64,000 bases of DNA, taken from contig JAOTSD010000008.1 in the NCBI GenBank assembly GCA_030247555.1, positions 1 through 64,000 on the forward strand, read 5' to 3'. This DNA comes from Siculibacillus sp. (GTDB taxonomy: Bacteria; Pseudomonadota; Alphaproteobacteria; Rhizobiales; Ancalomicrobiaceae). The notes under the pieces were generated by a model. That model was given only the letters and a program-made list of their open reading frames with translations, was not told where the DNA came from and did not search any database. This document shows, piece by piece, positions 1 through 8,910 of the stretch (within the stretch, counting starts at the first letter, position 1; each line of letters opens with the position of its first letter). A program made the translations under genes and the position numbers.

Positions 1-506
1 CGGGTGTGGATGCTGTCGTGGAGCAGCGCCGCCATCTCGCGCTCACGGCCGAGGAGATCGGGCCGGCCGGCCGCTCCGACGAAGAGCGTGTCGCCGGTCA
101 CCACGAACCACGGCGCCTCGCCGCGGCGCTTGTCGGTGACCAGGAGACACATGCTGTCGGGCGTGTGGCCGGGGGTGTGCAGCACCTCGACCGCGACGTT
201 GCCGATATCGAGGATCCGGCCGTCTTCGAGCGGCATGAAGTCGAACCGCACCTGCCCGAGATCGGAGGCGTGAAGGCAATAGGGCGCCCCGACCATCTCG
301 GCGAGCTTACGCCCCCCCGAATAGTGGTCGGCGTGGACGTGGGTGTCGATCACATAGTCGATGGCGACGTTTGCTTCGCGCGCCTGCTCGACGAACCACA
401 CCTCGTCCCCGGCCACCACGTCGACGGCGACGGACCGGCCCTTGCCGCCACATCCGAAGAAATAGGACAGGGTCGCGTCCCGGGCCGCCAGCTGCTTGAA
501 GAACAT
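1..506 (-). CDS. MBL-fold metallo-hydrolase, persulfide-dioxygenase-like (3' end missing)
   Basis: The gene starts at 506 and runs off the left edge, leaving 168 residues. A purine-rich ribosome site (GAGGAAG) sits just before the ATG. The protein carries the metallo-beta-lactamase motif THVHADH (His56, His58, Asp60, His61), a further metal ligand in TPGHTPDS (His114) and Asp139 in VTGDTLF. The order and spacing resemble the ETHE1/BLH group, which oxidises glutathione persulfide or related sulfane sulfur. It is divergent from an ArsR-rhodanese regulator, which fits sulfide or persulfide detoxification. Glyoxalase-II-type hydrolysis cannot be excluded because the C-terminal half is absent. Confidence 0.85.
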   Translation of the reverse strand, partial: MFFKQLAARDATLSYFFGCGGKGRSVAVDVVAGDEVWFVEQAREANVAIDYVIDTHVHADHYSGGRKLAEMVGAPYCLHASDLGQVRFDFMPLEDGRILDIGNVAVEVLHTPGHTPDSMCLLVTDKRRGEAPWFVVTGDTLFVGAAGRPDLLGREREMAALLHDSIHT

Positions 507-608
507 CGCTTCCTCCCTCGTCGTCTCGCGCACGTTCCGGCGGTCGAAGGCGGTCGCGCCCACCAAGGGCCCGCCGCCTCGAGCTTGACCGCTCACCGGC
601 ATGCGTCT

Positions 609-628
609 ATTCAAGTCATCTATTGAAT
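609..628. promoter_or_regulatory. Inverted repeat, probable ArsR-type operator
   Basis: ATTCAA at 609-614 and TTGAAT at 623-628 form a perfect inverted repeat with an 8-nt spacer. It lies between the divergent hydrolase gene (start 506) and the ArsR-rhodanese gene. TTCAA/TTGAA half-sites are typical of ArsR/SmtB repressors. The right arm overlaps the ATG at 627, so either the repressor blocks its own start or translation really begins downstream, for example at the TTG at 645, which has GAGGA 7 nt before it. Confidence 0.55.
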
Positions 629-1316
629 GATTGAGGACAAGCGCTTGTCAACCCGAACCGGCCCGAAACTGGCGATGCTCGAACAATTCGCCGCCGTGGC
701 GAAGGCCCTGGCGAATGCCCATCGTCTCGATCTCCTCGAACTCGTCGCCCAAGGCGAACGCGGCGTCGAAGCGCTGGCCTCGGCCGCCGGGCTCTCCGTC
801 GCCAACACCTCGCAGCACCTCCAGGTGCTGCGGCGGGTCGGCCTCGTGGTGTCGCGGCGGAACGGGCCGCAGATCCTCTACCGTCCGTCGGACGACGACG
901 TGATCGCGCTCATCGGCGCGCTGCGCCGGACGGCCGAGCGACACGTCGCCGAGGTCGATCGCCTGCTGCGGGGTTGGTTCCACGAGAAGGACGCGCTCGA
1001 AGCACTGTCGCGGGACGATCTCGTGTCGCGGATGAAGGACGGGCTGATCACCGTCCTCGACGTTCGCCCTCCCGAGGAATACGCCGCGGGCCACATCGCC
1101 GGCAGCGTCAACATCCCGCTCAGGGACCTGCGCCAACGTCTCGACGAACTGCCGCCGGGCACCGAAGTCGTCGCCTATTGCCGTGGCCCCTACTGCGTCC
1201 TCGCCTACGAGGCGGTGGCGACCCTGCGCGATCGCGGCCTCGAGGCGCGCCGCCTGGAGGACGGGTTTCCGGAATGGCGGGCCGCCGGCCTGCCGGTCGA
1301 CGCCGTGGTGAACTGA
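627..1316 (+). CDS. ArsR-family regulator fused to a rhodanese domain
   Basis: This 229-residue protein has two parts. Residues about 15-110 form a winged helix of the ArsR family (recognition segment SVANTSQHLQVLRR). Residues about 130-225 form a rhodanese domain with LDVRPPEEYAAGHIAGS and an active-site loop containing Cys185 and Cys190 (CRGPYC). The HTH part has no cysteine, so sensing probably depends on the rhodanese cysteines accepting sulfane sulfur; that is inference. It is divergent from the persulfide-type hydrolase and followed 52 nt later by a DsrE-like gene, so the three form one sulfur module. The start is uncertain: ATG 627 lacks a clear ribosome site and TTG 645 has one. Confidence 0.9.
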   Translation: MIEDKRLSTRTGPKLAMLEQFAAVAKALANAHRLDLLELVAQGERGVEALASAAGLSVANTSQHLQVLRRVGLVVSRRNGPQILYRPSDDDVIALIGALRRTAERHVAEVDRLLRGWFHEKDALEALSRDDLVSRMKDGLITVLDVRPPEEYAAGHIAGSVNIPLRDLRQRLDELPPGTEVVAYCRGPYCVLAYEAVATLRDRGLEARRLEDGFPEWRAAGLPVDAVVN

Positions 1317-1367
1317 GAAGACGTTTCAGGGGGCGCGAGACCCCCGGCGACTGGGAGGACGGAAAGA

Positions 1368-1862
1368 ATGAAGAAGTTTCTCTGTGTGACGGCGGTGCTG
1401 CTCGCCTCGCTCGTCGGCCCGTCGCTCGCCGCCGAGAAGCCGAGCGACGCCTCGGCGCTGAAGGGGGTGACGACGGGCCGGGTGGTCTGGGACGTCAGCA
1501 TGTCCAATCCGACGACCCTGGCCCTGTTCCTGTCGGTGGTGCGCGAAACCTACGACGACCTCGCCCGTCAGAACGTGAAGCCCGAGATGGTGCTCGCCAT
1601 CCACGGCGCCCCGGTCCGCTACGTGCGGAAGGACCGCGAGGACCTGCCTCTCGATGTCGCCGCCGCGGTCGACCGGATCAACGACGTCCTCGACGATCTC
1701 GCCGCCCGCCCAGGCGTACGCATCGAGGTCTGTTCGATCGCCAACCGCCTCTTCGGGGTCGACAACGCCGCGATCAAGCCGAACTTCCACGTGGTCGGCA
1801 ACACCTGGGTGTCGCTGATCGGCTATCAGGCGCAGGGCTACGCCATCGTGCCGATCAACTGA
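1368..1862 (+). CDS. Secreted DsrE/DsrF-like sulfur-carrier protein
   Basis: The product is 164 residues with a clear signal peptide (residues 1-21, hydrophobic stretch then SLA-A). The mature part has the DsrE-like alternation of helices and strands and one conserved-looking cysteine, Cys122 (IEVCSIANRL), which would be the sulfur-binding residue in this family. It lies 52 nt downstream of the ArsR-rhodanese gene and is probably cotranscribed. A periplasmic location sets it apart from the cytoplasmic DsrEFH complex. The role is inferred to be binding or relay of periplasmic sulfide or polysulfide; the substrate is unknown. Confidence 0.75.
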   Translation: MKKFLCVTAVLLASLVGPSLAAEKPSDASALKGVTTGRVVWDVSMSNPTTLALFLSVVRETYDDLARQNVKPEMVLAIHGAPVRYVRKDREDLPLDVAAAVDRINDVLDDLAARPGVRIEVCSIANRLFGVDNAAIKPNFHVVGNTWVSLIGYQAQGYAIVPIN

Positions 1863-1880
1863 GGTTCGGCCGCGCGGCGC

Positions 1881-2807
1881 TCACGCGCCGCCCTTGCCGA
1901 ACCGGTAGACGGGGATGCCGAGCTTCCTCGCCTTGTCGGCGAGGTTGTCCTGGATGCCGGTGCCGGGGAAGACGACGACGCCGATCGGCAGGACGGAGAG
2001 CATCTGATCGTTGCGCTTGAACGGGGCGGCCTTGCCGTGCTTGGCCCAGTCGGGCCTGAAGGCGACCTGTGGCACCTTGCGGATATCGGCCCAGCGGGCG
2101 GCTACCTTCTCGGCGCCCCTCGGCGATCCGCCGTGCAGCAGCACCATGTCGGGGTGCTTGGCCCGGATCTGATCGAGCTTGGCGAAGATGCTCGCATGAT
2201 CGGCCGTGTCGCCGCCGGTGAAGGCGATCTTCGGTCCGGCCGGCACCAACACCTCGGTCTCGGCGCGCCGTTTGGCGGCGAGGAAGTCGCGGCTGTCGAT
2301 GACCGCGGAGGTGAGATTGCGATGGGAGACCATCGATCCGACGTGCGGTCGCCAGTTCGAGCCGGTGTGGCGCTCGTGGTGTTCGCCAGCCTGGTCGCGC
2401 ATCAGTTCGAAAGCGTCGCGGCGTTCGATCAGGGTCTGGCCTTCGGCGATCAGTCGTTCCAGTTCGACCGAGCGCACCTCGCTGCCGTCTTGTTCGGCCT
2501 GCGAGCGACGCTGCGCCGCCTCGTTCCCGTCGAGTTCGCCTTCGATCCGCCGACAGGCGCGGTGGAAGAGATTGACGGTCGACCAGAGGAGATCGTCGAG
2601 GTCGGGTTCGAGGCGGGTATCGGCCAGGGTCGAGATCAGGGCGTCGAAGATGTCGGCGATGGCGCCGGCGACGCGGGGGCCCTCGGGAAGCGGGCGAGGG
2701 TCGGGCTCGTCCTGGAAGGGGCGCCAGCCGTAGAGCTGGAGCTCGGTGAGGAGGTGATCGTTGGGAGAGGCGGCGTGATGGGGTTCGAAGTCGTCTTGCC
2801 CGCTCAT
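1881..2807 (-). CDS. DUF2493 (SLOG-like) plasmid protein
   Basis: A 308-residue protein whose C-terminal third (about 195-305) contains the DUF2493 pattern: IAFTGGDTADHASIFAKLD, then MVLLHGGSPRGAEKVAARWA, then VVVFPGTGIQDNL. This is the nucleotide- or ligand-binding Rossmann-like SLOG fold (YspA type). The N-terminal part is charged and helical with no recognised domain. Such genes are common on alphaproteobacterial plasmids beside toprim and strawberry-notch genes, as here. The biochemical function of the family is not established. Start ATG 2807. Confidence 0.85.
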   Translation of the reverse strand: MSGQDDFEPHHAASPNDHLLTELQLYGWRPFQDEPDPRPLPEGPRVAGAIADIFDALISTLADTRLEPDLDDLLWSTVNLFHRACRRIEGELDGNEAAQRRSQAEQDGSEVRSVELERLIAEGQTLIERRDAFELMRDQAGEHHERHTGSNWRPHVGSMVSHRNLTSAVIDSRDFLAAKRRAETEVLVPAGPKIAFTGGDTADHASIFAKLDQIRAKHPDMVLLHGGSPRGAEKVAARWADIRKVPQVAFRPDWAKHGKAAPFKRNDQMLSVLPIGVVVFPGTGIQDNLADKARKLGIPVYRFGKGGA

Positions 2808-3112
2808 GGGATACTCCGTCGGTTGGACCGCGTCCTCGCGGCCTGATGGCGACGAAGCTCACGGGCGCGGACGGACCTGCACCCGGCGTTACTCGCCGGG
2901 CCGGAGCAACGCGGGGGACGGCGAAGGACGGCGATCTTGTCTCGCGATGCAAAGCCCCGCAGGGGCGGCGGAAGATCGCCGGCCGCAGCCGTTGCCGGAC
3001 CGTCCCGACCGTCGAGCCGATCGCCCTCTCGAAAGGCCGAGACGCGGTCCCTCCCGGCCATGGTGCAAGCCTGTGGGCAATGCGACGACACCCCTCCCCT
3101 GCCCCATTCCGC
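2808..3112. other. Non-coding gap with one GC-rich hairpin
   Basis: This 305-nt gap between the toprim gene (ending 3113) and the DUF2493 gene (starting 2807) holds no convincing reading frame. A perfect 7-bp hairpin lies at 2882-2900 (CCCGGCG, loop TTACT, CGCCGGG). It has no T-tract, so it may be a weak terminator or a processing structure for the upstream operon. Nothing else is visible. Confidence 0.4.
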
Positions 3113-4150
3113 TCACGCGACCCGGGCCCTGAATCGTTCGGCGTCGCCCCCGACGAGTTGCGTCCGGATCCAATCCCCCAAGCCACCCGCTCCGTAGCTG
3201 CAGAGATCTTCATTGAAGTCCCCGAGCCTCGGCACCAGGGTCACCGCTTCGATCCCGAGGGCCTTCGCCCGGTCGACCAAACGATGACAGGCGCCTTCCC
3301 CGGCCGGGTCACGGTCGCGAAGCACATAGAGGCGGCGGCAGGTTGCCGGAAGACGGACGGCCGCGAGGTGGGCCGCCGAGAGCGCGGCGACCGCCGGAAG
3401 AAAAAGCAGAGCCTGTCGGAGCGAGAGCACGGTTTCGATGCCCTCGCCGGCCGCCAGCACGTCGTCCACTACACCGAAGTGGACGGCATTCCCGAGGAGT
3501 TCGCCCATCGCCTTTCTCGGCGGATCGATCGCGGCCTTGTCCGAACCGTCAGCGGCGAGCCACGTGCGATGGACACCTGTGATCCAACCATCGAGATCGG
3601 TGACGGCGGCGATCAATGCCGGGTGAGCTTCGGTCTGGCCGATGTCCGGGCGCCACCAGCACCGGGAATGGAACCGCAGGCTTTCAGTGCCGGAGAGGTT
3701 GGTGAGGCCGCGAGCGTGAAGATAGGTCTCGGCGAGCGTGCCTGTGATCGGCTGCGACATACTGAAGAGACGGCGGGCAGCCTCCGTCGACCGCGCCCGG
3801 GACCGTGCCGCACTCTGCCTCGGCGGTGAGTATGCAGGCTCGCCCCGAGCACCTCCGAGAAACCTCCGTGCTTCCTCGACAACGTCAGCGAAGCGGGTGA
3901 GCCCGAGCGCCTCGCGGATGACGTCGAGAAGATCGCCGTGTTCCCCGGTCGCGGCATCGCACCATTTGCCGGCCGGTCCCCGGGCGTCGTCGAAAAGCCG
4001 GACGAACATCGAGCGGCCCGGCGTGTTGCGAGCGTCGCCGACCTGCCAGTAGCGCCCCTGTCGGCGACCGTTGGAGAGGTAGAGGCGGCACACCGCCTCG
4101 GCACGACGGGCCAGACGACGCGTCAGTTCCGATGCGTCCGGCCGGGCCAT
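3113..4150 (-). CDS. Toprim-domain plasmid protein (DUF7146-like primase family)
   Basis: 345 residues, starting at ATG 4150, which overlaps the stop codon of the strawberry-notch-like gene by one base (TGATG), so the two are translationally coupled. The N-terminal half has the profile of plasmid DUF7146/primase-like proteins (RYWQVGD, GPAGKWCDAATGEHGDLLD). The C-terminal half is a toprim fold, with AAGEGIETVLSL supplying the conserved Glu and LYVLRDRDPAGEGA supplying the DxD-type acidic pair. The family is linked to plasmid DNA metabolism, but no zinc-binding primase domain is seen. The reading frame stays open far upstream of 4150, but that part has no protein-like character. Confidence 0.85.
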   Translation of the reverse strand: MARPDASELTRRLARRAEAVCRLYLSNGRRQGRYWQVGDARNTPGRSMFVRLFDDARGPAGKWCDAATGEHGDLLDVIREALGLTRFADVVEEARRFLGGARGEPAYSPPRQSAARSRARSTEAARRLFSMSQPITGTLAETYLHARGLTNLSGTESLRFHSRCWWRPDIGQTEAHPALIAAVTDLDGWITGVHRTWLAADGSDKAAIDPPRKAMGELLGNAVHFGVVDDVLAAGEGIETVLSLRQALLFLPAVAALSAAHLAAVRLPATCRRLYVLRDRDPAGEGACHRLVDRAKALGIEAVTLVPRLGDFNEDLCSYGAGGLGDWIRTQLVGGDAERFRARVA

Positions 4151-7100
4151 CACGAGGCCTCGTGCTCGGTGATGCGGCGGATCGGATAGGTCTCGAAGAG
4201 TCGGCCGAGGACATCGACGCCACCTCCGTCGGTGGGAACGAAGAAGCGCAGCTTCCACGAGATGATCTCGGAGAAGAGTCCGTGGGCGCGCAGCCGTTCG
4301 CGCATCGCCTCGGTGAAGCCGACGAGCTCGATGCGATGGGCCCCCATGACACGCACCCGGCGCAGTTGGAGGTCTTGCTCGAGGTCGAGGTTGGTTCGCC
4401 CCTCGATCAGCGCGGCATGGGCTGCCGCAGGTGAGAGTGTCGGAGCATCCGTCGCGGTCACGGCTGCGGCCCAGGCCGGCGAAACGCGCCGGCCGATGAT
4501 GCGCTCGCCGTCGTCGGTCTGGAGACGATAGACCCGAGTCGACTCGTTCGGCAGCCGCTTCCACACCGGCAGCAGGAGCCCGGCGACGATGTGGAGCGTC
4601 GTCTCCGCGAAGGGCGGCGTCGCCAGCACCTCCTTCCGCCAGGCGAGGGCGAAGGTCTCGCGATCGGCCGGCTCCCACCGGCTCTCGGCCATCGCGGCGC
4701 GCGAGATCGACGAGCTCTCCATCGGCCGGATCAGGCGGACGCGCCGCTCGATCTCGCCGTCGTCGAGCATCAGCGACGGCGCTGGGACTTCCACGGCAGC
4801 GCGCCCGGAGCGCTCGTTGACCAGCAATCTCGCGCCGTCGCCCAGGACCAGCGCGAGGGCATCGTCGAGCGACATCGGCCGATTGCGACGGCGCTCGGTG
4901 ATGGTGAGCAACCGCGTCTCGGCGCCGGTCGCGCGGTGGGTGTAGATGGTCCGCCGATCGGTGATGACGAAGCTCTCCGCCGTCAGCGTCTCGAGCCCCA
5001 GGTCGTAGACGCCGCTGGCGATCGCACCCTGGACCCGTGCGTCGAGCAGCTGCTCGAAGGCGGTGAAGAGGATGCCCTGGAGGTCGAGGGTCAGCGCCAG
5101 CAGCCGGTTCAGGAAGGTGGTGATCGGCGGCAGCTCGTCGCGGAGACCTGTCTCGCCGGTGAGGCGGAGCCCGGTCGCCGTCTCGAAGTCGTCGAGCGAG
5201 CAACCTTCGATCTTGCCGCGCACGATCAACTGATAGAGCTGGCGCAGCGCGTCCCGGGCGTAAGAACTTTCGAGATTGTCTTCGGGGCGGAACATCCCCT
5301 GCCCACCGGTCTGACGCTGGCCACGCGTGATGGCGCCGAGCGTGTCGAGCCGGCGAGCGATGGTCGAGAGAAACCGCTTCTCGGCCTTCACGTCGGTGGC
5401 GATCGGCCGGAACAGCGGCGGCTGAGCCTGATTGGTCCGGTTGGTGCGGCCGAGCCCCTGGATGGCGGCATCGGCCTTCCAGCCGGGCTCCAGCAGATAG
5501 TGGATGCGCAGACGCTGATTCCTCACCGCGAGGTCGGCGTGATAGCTGCGACCGGTGCCGCCAGCGTCGGAGAAGACGAGGATGCGCTTCTGGTCGTCCA
5601 TGAAGGCGGCGGTCTCGGCGAGATTGGCCGATGGCGCGCGGGTCTCGACGGCGAAGCGGTCACCCTTGCGGACGATGCGGCGGGAGCGGCCGGTCACCTC
5701 GGCGACCTTCTCGGTGCCGAAGCGCTGGACGATCTGATCGAGCGCCCCCGGCACCGGCGGCAGGCTCGCCAGATGCTCTATCAGCTCGTCGCGCCGTGCG
5801 ACCGCCTCCCGGCTCTCGACCGGCTGGCCGTCGCGATAGACCGGCCGCGACGTGAGGTTCCCCTCACCATCGGTGAAGGGCTCGTAGAGCTGGACGGGAA
5901 AGGAGTGGGCGAGATAGTCGAGGACGTATTCCCTCGGTGTGATGTCGACGCGGGCGTCGTTCCAGTCCTCGGTCGGGATCTCGGCGAGCCGGCGCTCCAT
6001 CAGCGCCTCGCCGGTCGAGACGATCTGGACGACGGCAGCATGGCCCGCCTCGAGATCGCGACCGATTGAGGCGATCAGCGTCGGCGTCTTCATCGAGGTC
6101 AGGAGATGGCCGAAGAAGCGCTGCTTGGCGCTCTCGAAGGCGGAGCGCGCGGCCGACTTCGCGCGGGCGTTCAGCGTGCCTTCCGAGCCGGTGATGTTGG
6201 CAGCCTTCATCGCCGCATCGAGGTTGCGGTGGATGATGGCGAAGGCACCGGCATAGGCGTCGTAGATGCGGCGCTGCTCGTCGCTCAGCCGGTGCTCGAG
6301 CAGTTCGTATTCGACGCCCTCGTAGGAAAGCGAACGCGAGGTATAGAGGCCGAGCGCGCGCAGGTCGCGGGCGAGCACCTCCATCGCCGCGACGCCGCCG
6401 GCCTCGATCGCCTCGACGAACTCGGCCCTCGTCGCAAAGGGGAAATCCTCTCCGCCCCAGAGGCCGAGCCGTTGGGCATAGGCGAGGTTGTGCACCGTGG
6501 TGGCGCCGGTCGCCGAGACATAGACGACGCGGGCATCAGGTAGCGCGTGTTGCAGACGCAGCCCGGCGCGGCCCTGCTGCGAGGGCGCGACGTCGCCGCG
6601 CTCGCTCTTGCCCCCACCGGCATTCTGCATGGCGTGGCTCTCGTCGAAGACGATCACGCCGTCGAACGAGGAGCCGAGCCAATCGACGATCTGGCGGACG
6701 CGCGAGACCTTGTCGCCACGATCATCGGAGCGCAGTGTCGCGTACGTGGTGAAGAGGATGCCCTCGCTGAGCGTGATCGGCCGCCCTTGGGCAAACCGCG
6801 ACAGCGGCGTGACCAGCAGGCGCTCCTGGCCGAGGGCCGCCCAGTCGCGTTGCGCGTCCTCGATCAGCTTGTCGGACTTCGAGATCCAGACGGCTTTCCG
6901 GCGCCCCCGCAGCCAATTGTCGAGGATGATCCCGGCCGACTGGCGGCCCTTGCCGGCGCCAGTGCCGTCCCCGAGCATGAAGCCACGGCGGAAGCGGACG
7001 GCACTCTCGGCCTCGGCGGGCGCGGCCTTCACGACGTCCCAGGTCTCGTCGACCGTCCACCGGCCGGCGAGATGGCCAGCGTGGGCTTCCCCGGCATAGA

Positions 7101-8463
7101 TCACCGTCTCGATCTGCGCTTCGGAGAGACGGTCGCGAATGTCGGCGGGGAGCCTCGGTCGATGGCTCGGCTTCGGAGGCGCAACCGAGGCCATGGCGGC
7201 GGACTGCACCAGCCGGGTCGGATGGGGCACGGCGCCGGGGATGCGGATCGACTGGAGGACATAGTCCTCGTAGATCGCCTCGGTCAGCCGAGCACCCTCG
7301 GGCGGGGTCCAGTCGATGGTCTCGTAGGCGAGGTCGACGCCCAACGGCTCCGAGGATGCCGGCGCGGGGGGATGAAGCCGAACTGGGATCGAGCGCGGTT
7401 TCGGCGCGAGAGCCGCAACGATCGGTGAACAGGCGACGCGCGCCGGCGGCGCCTCGATGCGTTGGCGCGGCGGCACACCCGCTCCGATCCAGGCCATCAA
7501 GGTGGCGACGTCCGGCGCCATGCCGATCGAGGCGGGCAGCACCGTCGGATCGTCGGCCGGAACCTTGTCGATGGCGGTGAGCCGCGTCGGAACCATCGTT
7601 CCGTGCCGAGCGAAGACCGAGCCGACGATCGCCGCGGTGAAGACGACGCGACCGCGGTCTTGGAGGCGCACGAAGGCATCGCGCCATTCGGGCATTTCTG
7701 GGCTGACATTGGCGCCGGTGATCGTGACGAGCCGGCCACTTGGCGCAAGGCGAGAGAGCGCCGAGGCGACGTGGCGGAAGCCGGCATCGGCGACGCGGCC
7801 CGAAACCTGCGCCAGCGCCGAGAACGGCGGGTTCATCACCACGACGGTCGGAACGGCGTTCGGGCCGAGGTGATCGTCGATCTGCGCCGCATCGAACCGG
7901 GTGACGCGAGCCGCCGGGAAGAGCGTGGCCAGCAGGTCGGCGCGGGTCTCGGCGAGTTCGTTGAGCAAGAGCCGGCCACCGGCGATCTCGGCGAGGACAG
8001 CCAGGAGCCCGGTGCCGGCCGAGGGCTCGAGCACCACGTCATCGGGTTCGATCGCGGCGGCGGTGACGGCGGCGAGCCCGAGCGGGATCGGCGTCGAGAA
8101 CTGCTGCAGCGCCCGACTTTCCTCCGAACGGCGCGTGTGGGTCGGCAGGAGCGCCGCGATCTTCTCCAGCGCGGCGAGCCGGGCCTCGGGCGACGACGCT
8201 TTGCGGAAGAGGGTGCGGCCGAACTTCTGCAGGAAGAGGACGGTCGCAACCTCCCCCGCCTCGTAGGCGCCCTTCCAGTCCCAGGCGCCGGTGGCGTCGG
8301 AAGCCCGGAAGGCCGTCTCCATCGCACCGCGCAGCAATCCGGTGTCGATCGGCCGGCCTCGTTCGAGTCGGGACAGCAGTGTATGCGCGGCGGCGAGGAT
8401 CGCCGCGGCCGGCGCGTCAGGTGACGTGATCGCAGCGCCGGAGGGGGAAGGCATGACGTTCAT
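4150..8463 (-). CDS. Strawberry-notch-like methyltransferase/helicase fusion
   Basis: About 1437 residues. The N-terminal third is a SAM-dependent DNA methyltransferase, with a glycine-rich SAM motif (VVLEPSAGTGLLAV) and catalytic motif NPPF (VVMNPPFSAL). The rest is a strawberry-notch superfamily-2 helicase: Walker-A-like GDGTGAGKGRQ, DEAH-like box VIVFDESHAM, and downstream FSDAGGTGRSYHAD and GLGRTNRTNQ motifs. Such giant proteins are a hallmark of alphaproteobacterial plasmids and phages and are suspected to protect incoming DNA from host restriction; that role is inference here. An in-frame GTG at 8472 and an ATG at 8454 are alternative starts, none with a strong ribosome site. It is coupled to the toprim gene. 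Confidence 0.9.
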   Translation of the reverse strand: MNVMPSPSGAAITSPDAPAAAILAAAHTLLSRLERGRPIDTGLLRGAMETAFRASDATGAWDWKGAYEAGEVATVLFLQKFGRTLFRKASSPEARLAALEKIAALLPTHTRRSEESRALQQFSTPIPLGLAAVTAAAIEPDDVVLEPSAGTGLLAVLAEIAGGRLLLNELAETRADLLATLFPAARVTRFDAAQIDDHLGPNAVPTVVVMNPPFSALAQVSGRVADAGFRHVASALSRLAPSGRLVTITGANVSPEMPEWRDAFVRLQDRGRVVFTAAIVGSVFARHGTMVPTRLTAIDKVPADDPTVLPASIGMAPDVATLMAWIGAGVPPRQRIEAPPARVACSPIVAALAPKPRSIPVRLHPPAPASSEPLGVDLAYETIDWTPPEGARLTEAIYEDYVLQSIRIPGAVPHPTRLVQSAAMASVAPPKPSHRPRLPADIRDRLSEAQIETVIYAGEAHAGHLAGRWTVDETWDVVKAAPAEAESAVRFRRGFMLGDGTGAGKGRQSAGIILDNWLRGRRKAVWISKSDKLIEDAQRDWAALGQERLLVTPLSRFAQGRPITLSEGILFTTYATLRSDDRGDKVSRVRQIVDWLGSSFDGVIVFDESHAMQNAGGGKSERGDVAPSQQGRAGLRLQHALPDARVVYVSATGATTVHNLAYAQRLGLWGGEDFPFATRAEFVEAIEAGGVAAMEVLARDLRALGLYTSRSLSYEGVEYELLEHRLSDEQRRIYDAYAGAFAIIHRNLDAAMKAANITGSEGTLNARAKSAARSAFESAKQRFFGHLLTSMKTPTLIASIGRDLEAGHAAVVQIVSTGEALMERRLAEIPTEDWNDARVDITPREYVLDYLAHSFPVQLYEPFTDGEGNLTSRPVYRDGQPVESREAVARRDELIEHLASLPPVPGALDQIVQRFGTEKVAEVTGRSRRIVRKGDRFAVETRAPSANLAETAAFMDDQKRILVFSDAGGTGRSYHADLAVRNQRLRIHYLLEPGWKADAAIQGLGRTNRTNQAQPPLFRPIATDVKAEKRFLSTIARRLDTLGAITRGQRQTGGQGMFRPEDNLESSYARDALRQLYQLIVRGKIEGCSLDDFETATGLRLTGETGLRDELPPITTFLNRLLALTLDLQGILFTAFEQLLDARVQGAIASGVYDLGLETLTAESFVITDRRTIYTHRATGAETRLLTITERRRNRPMSLDDALALVLGDGARLLVNERSGRAAVEVPAPSLMLDDGEIERRVRLIRPMESSSISRAAMAESRWEPADRETFALAWRKEVLATPPFAETTLHIVAGLLLPVWKRLPNESTRVYRLQTDDGERIIGRRVSPAWAAAVTATDAPTLSPAAAHAALIEGRTNLDLEQDLQLRRVRVMGAHRIELVGFTEAMRERLRAHGLFSEIISWKLRFFVPTDGGGVDVLGRLFETYPIRRITEHEAS

Positions 8464-8506
8464 CGGGAACACCGAGGAGAGCGAGGACGAGGTCTCCCGA
8501 CCGGCG

Positions 8507-8557
8507 CTCTCTCCCTCCGCCCGGGTTCACCCCGTCCCGGCCGCCCTCTTCCTCTCG
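8507..8557 (-). repeat. Shared leader element, copy 1
   Basis: Read on the minus strand, this roughly 51-nt segment begins CGAGAGGAAGAGGGCGG and ends near GGAGAGAG. It lies 43 nt before ATG 8463 of the strawberry-notch-like gene. Two close relatives lie before the ParB-like gene (12317-12368) and the DUF932 gene (14557-14608). This copy is the most diverged in its gene-proximal half. Confidence 0.6.
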
Positions 8558-8634
8558 GCGTTCGCCCTCCCGGCCTTGAACTCGGGCAAGGTCGAGGTTA
8601 TCTTACCTTCGTCTTACTCTTGGAGCGCTTCGCC

Positions 8635-8910
8635 ATGGCCGGATCCGATCCACTCCTCACCAAGGTCTCGACCAAGGGGCAGGTCATCCTGCCCAAGGCG
8701 ATCCGCCGCTTACGGAACTGGGATGCCGGTACGCGGCTGGTCGTCGAAGACACCCCTGACGGTGTGCTTCTGAAGCCGGCGCCGACCTTTTCTCGGACGC
8801 GGCCGGGCGAGGTCTTCGCCATGCTCCCGGTGAGCGGAGCGCCGAAGTCGCTCGACGAGATGGATGCCGCCGTTCTGGTCGAGGCTCGTCGTCGTCATGA
8901 TCGCGATTGA
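8635..8910 (+). CDS. vapB: AbrB/MazE-type antitoxin (VapB)
   Basis: 91 residues with a SpoVT/AbrB swapped-hairpin DNA-binding domain at the N terminus (LLTKVSTKGQVILPKAIRR, residues about 7-25) and an acidic, flexible C-terminal tail expected to wrap the toxin. ATG 8635 is preferred over the in-frame TTG 8620 because GGAG lies 9 nt before it. The last 14 nt overlap the start of the PIN toxin gene, the normal layout of vapBC operons. Two tandem TCTTAC boxes just upstream (8601-8618) could be operator half-sites. Confidence 0.9.
   Translation: MAGSDPLLTKVSTKGQVILPKAIRRLRNWDAGTRLVVEDTPDGVLLKPAPTFSRTRPGEVFAMLPVSGAPKSLDEMDAAVLVEARRRHDRD

Noticed and set aside
4151-5203. Upstream in-frame extension of the toprim gene giving a 696-residue protein
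   Set aside because: The extra part is Arg/Pro-rich, lies inside the strawberry-notch-like gene on the same strand, and the ATG at 4150 with one-base stop/start overlap fits coupling.
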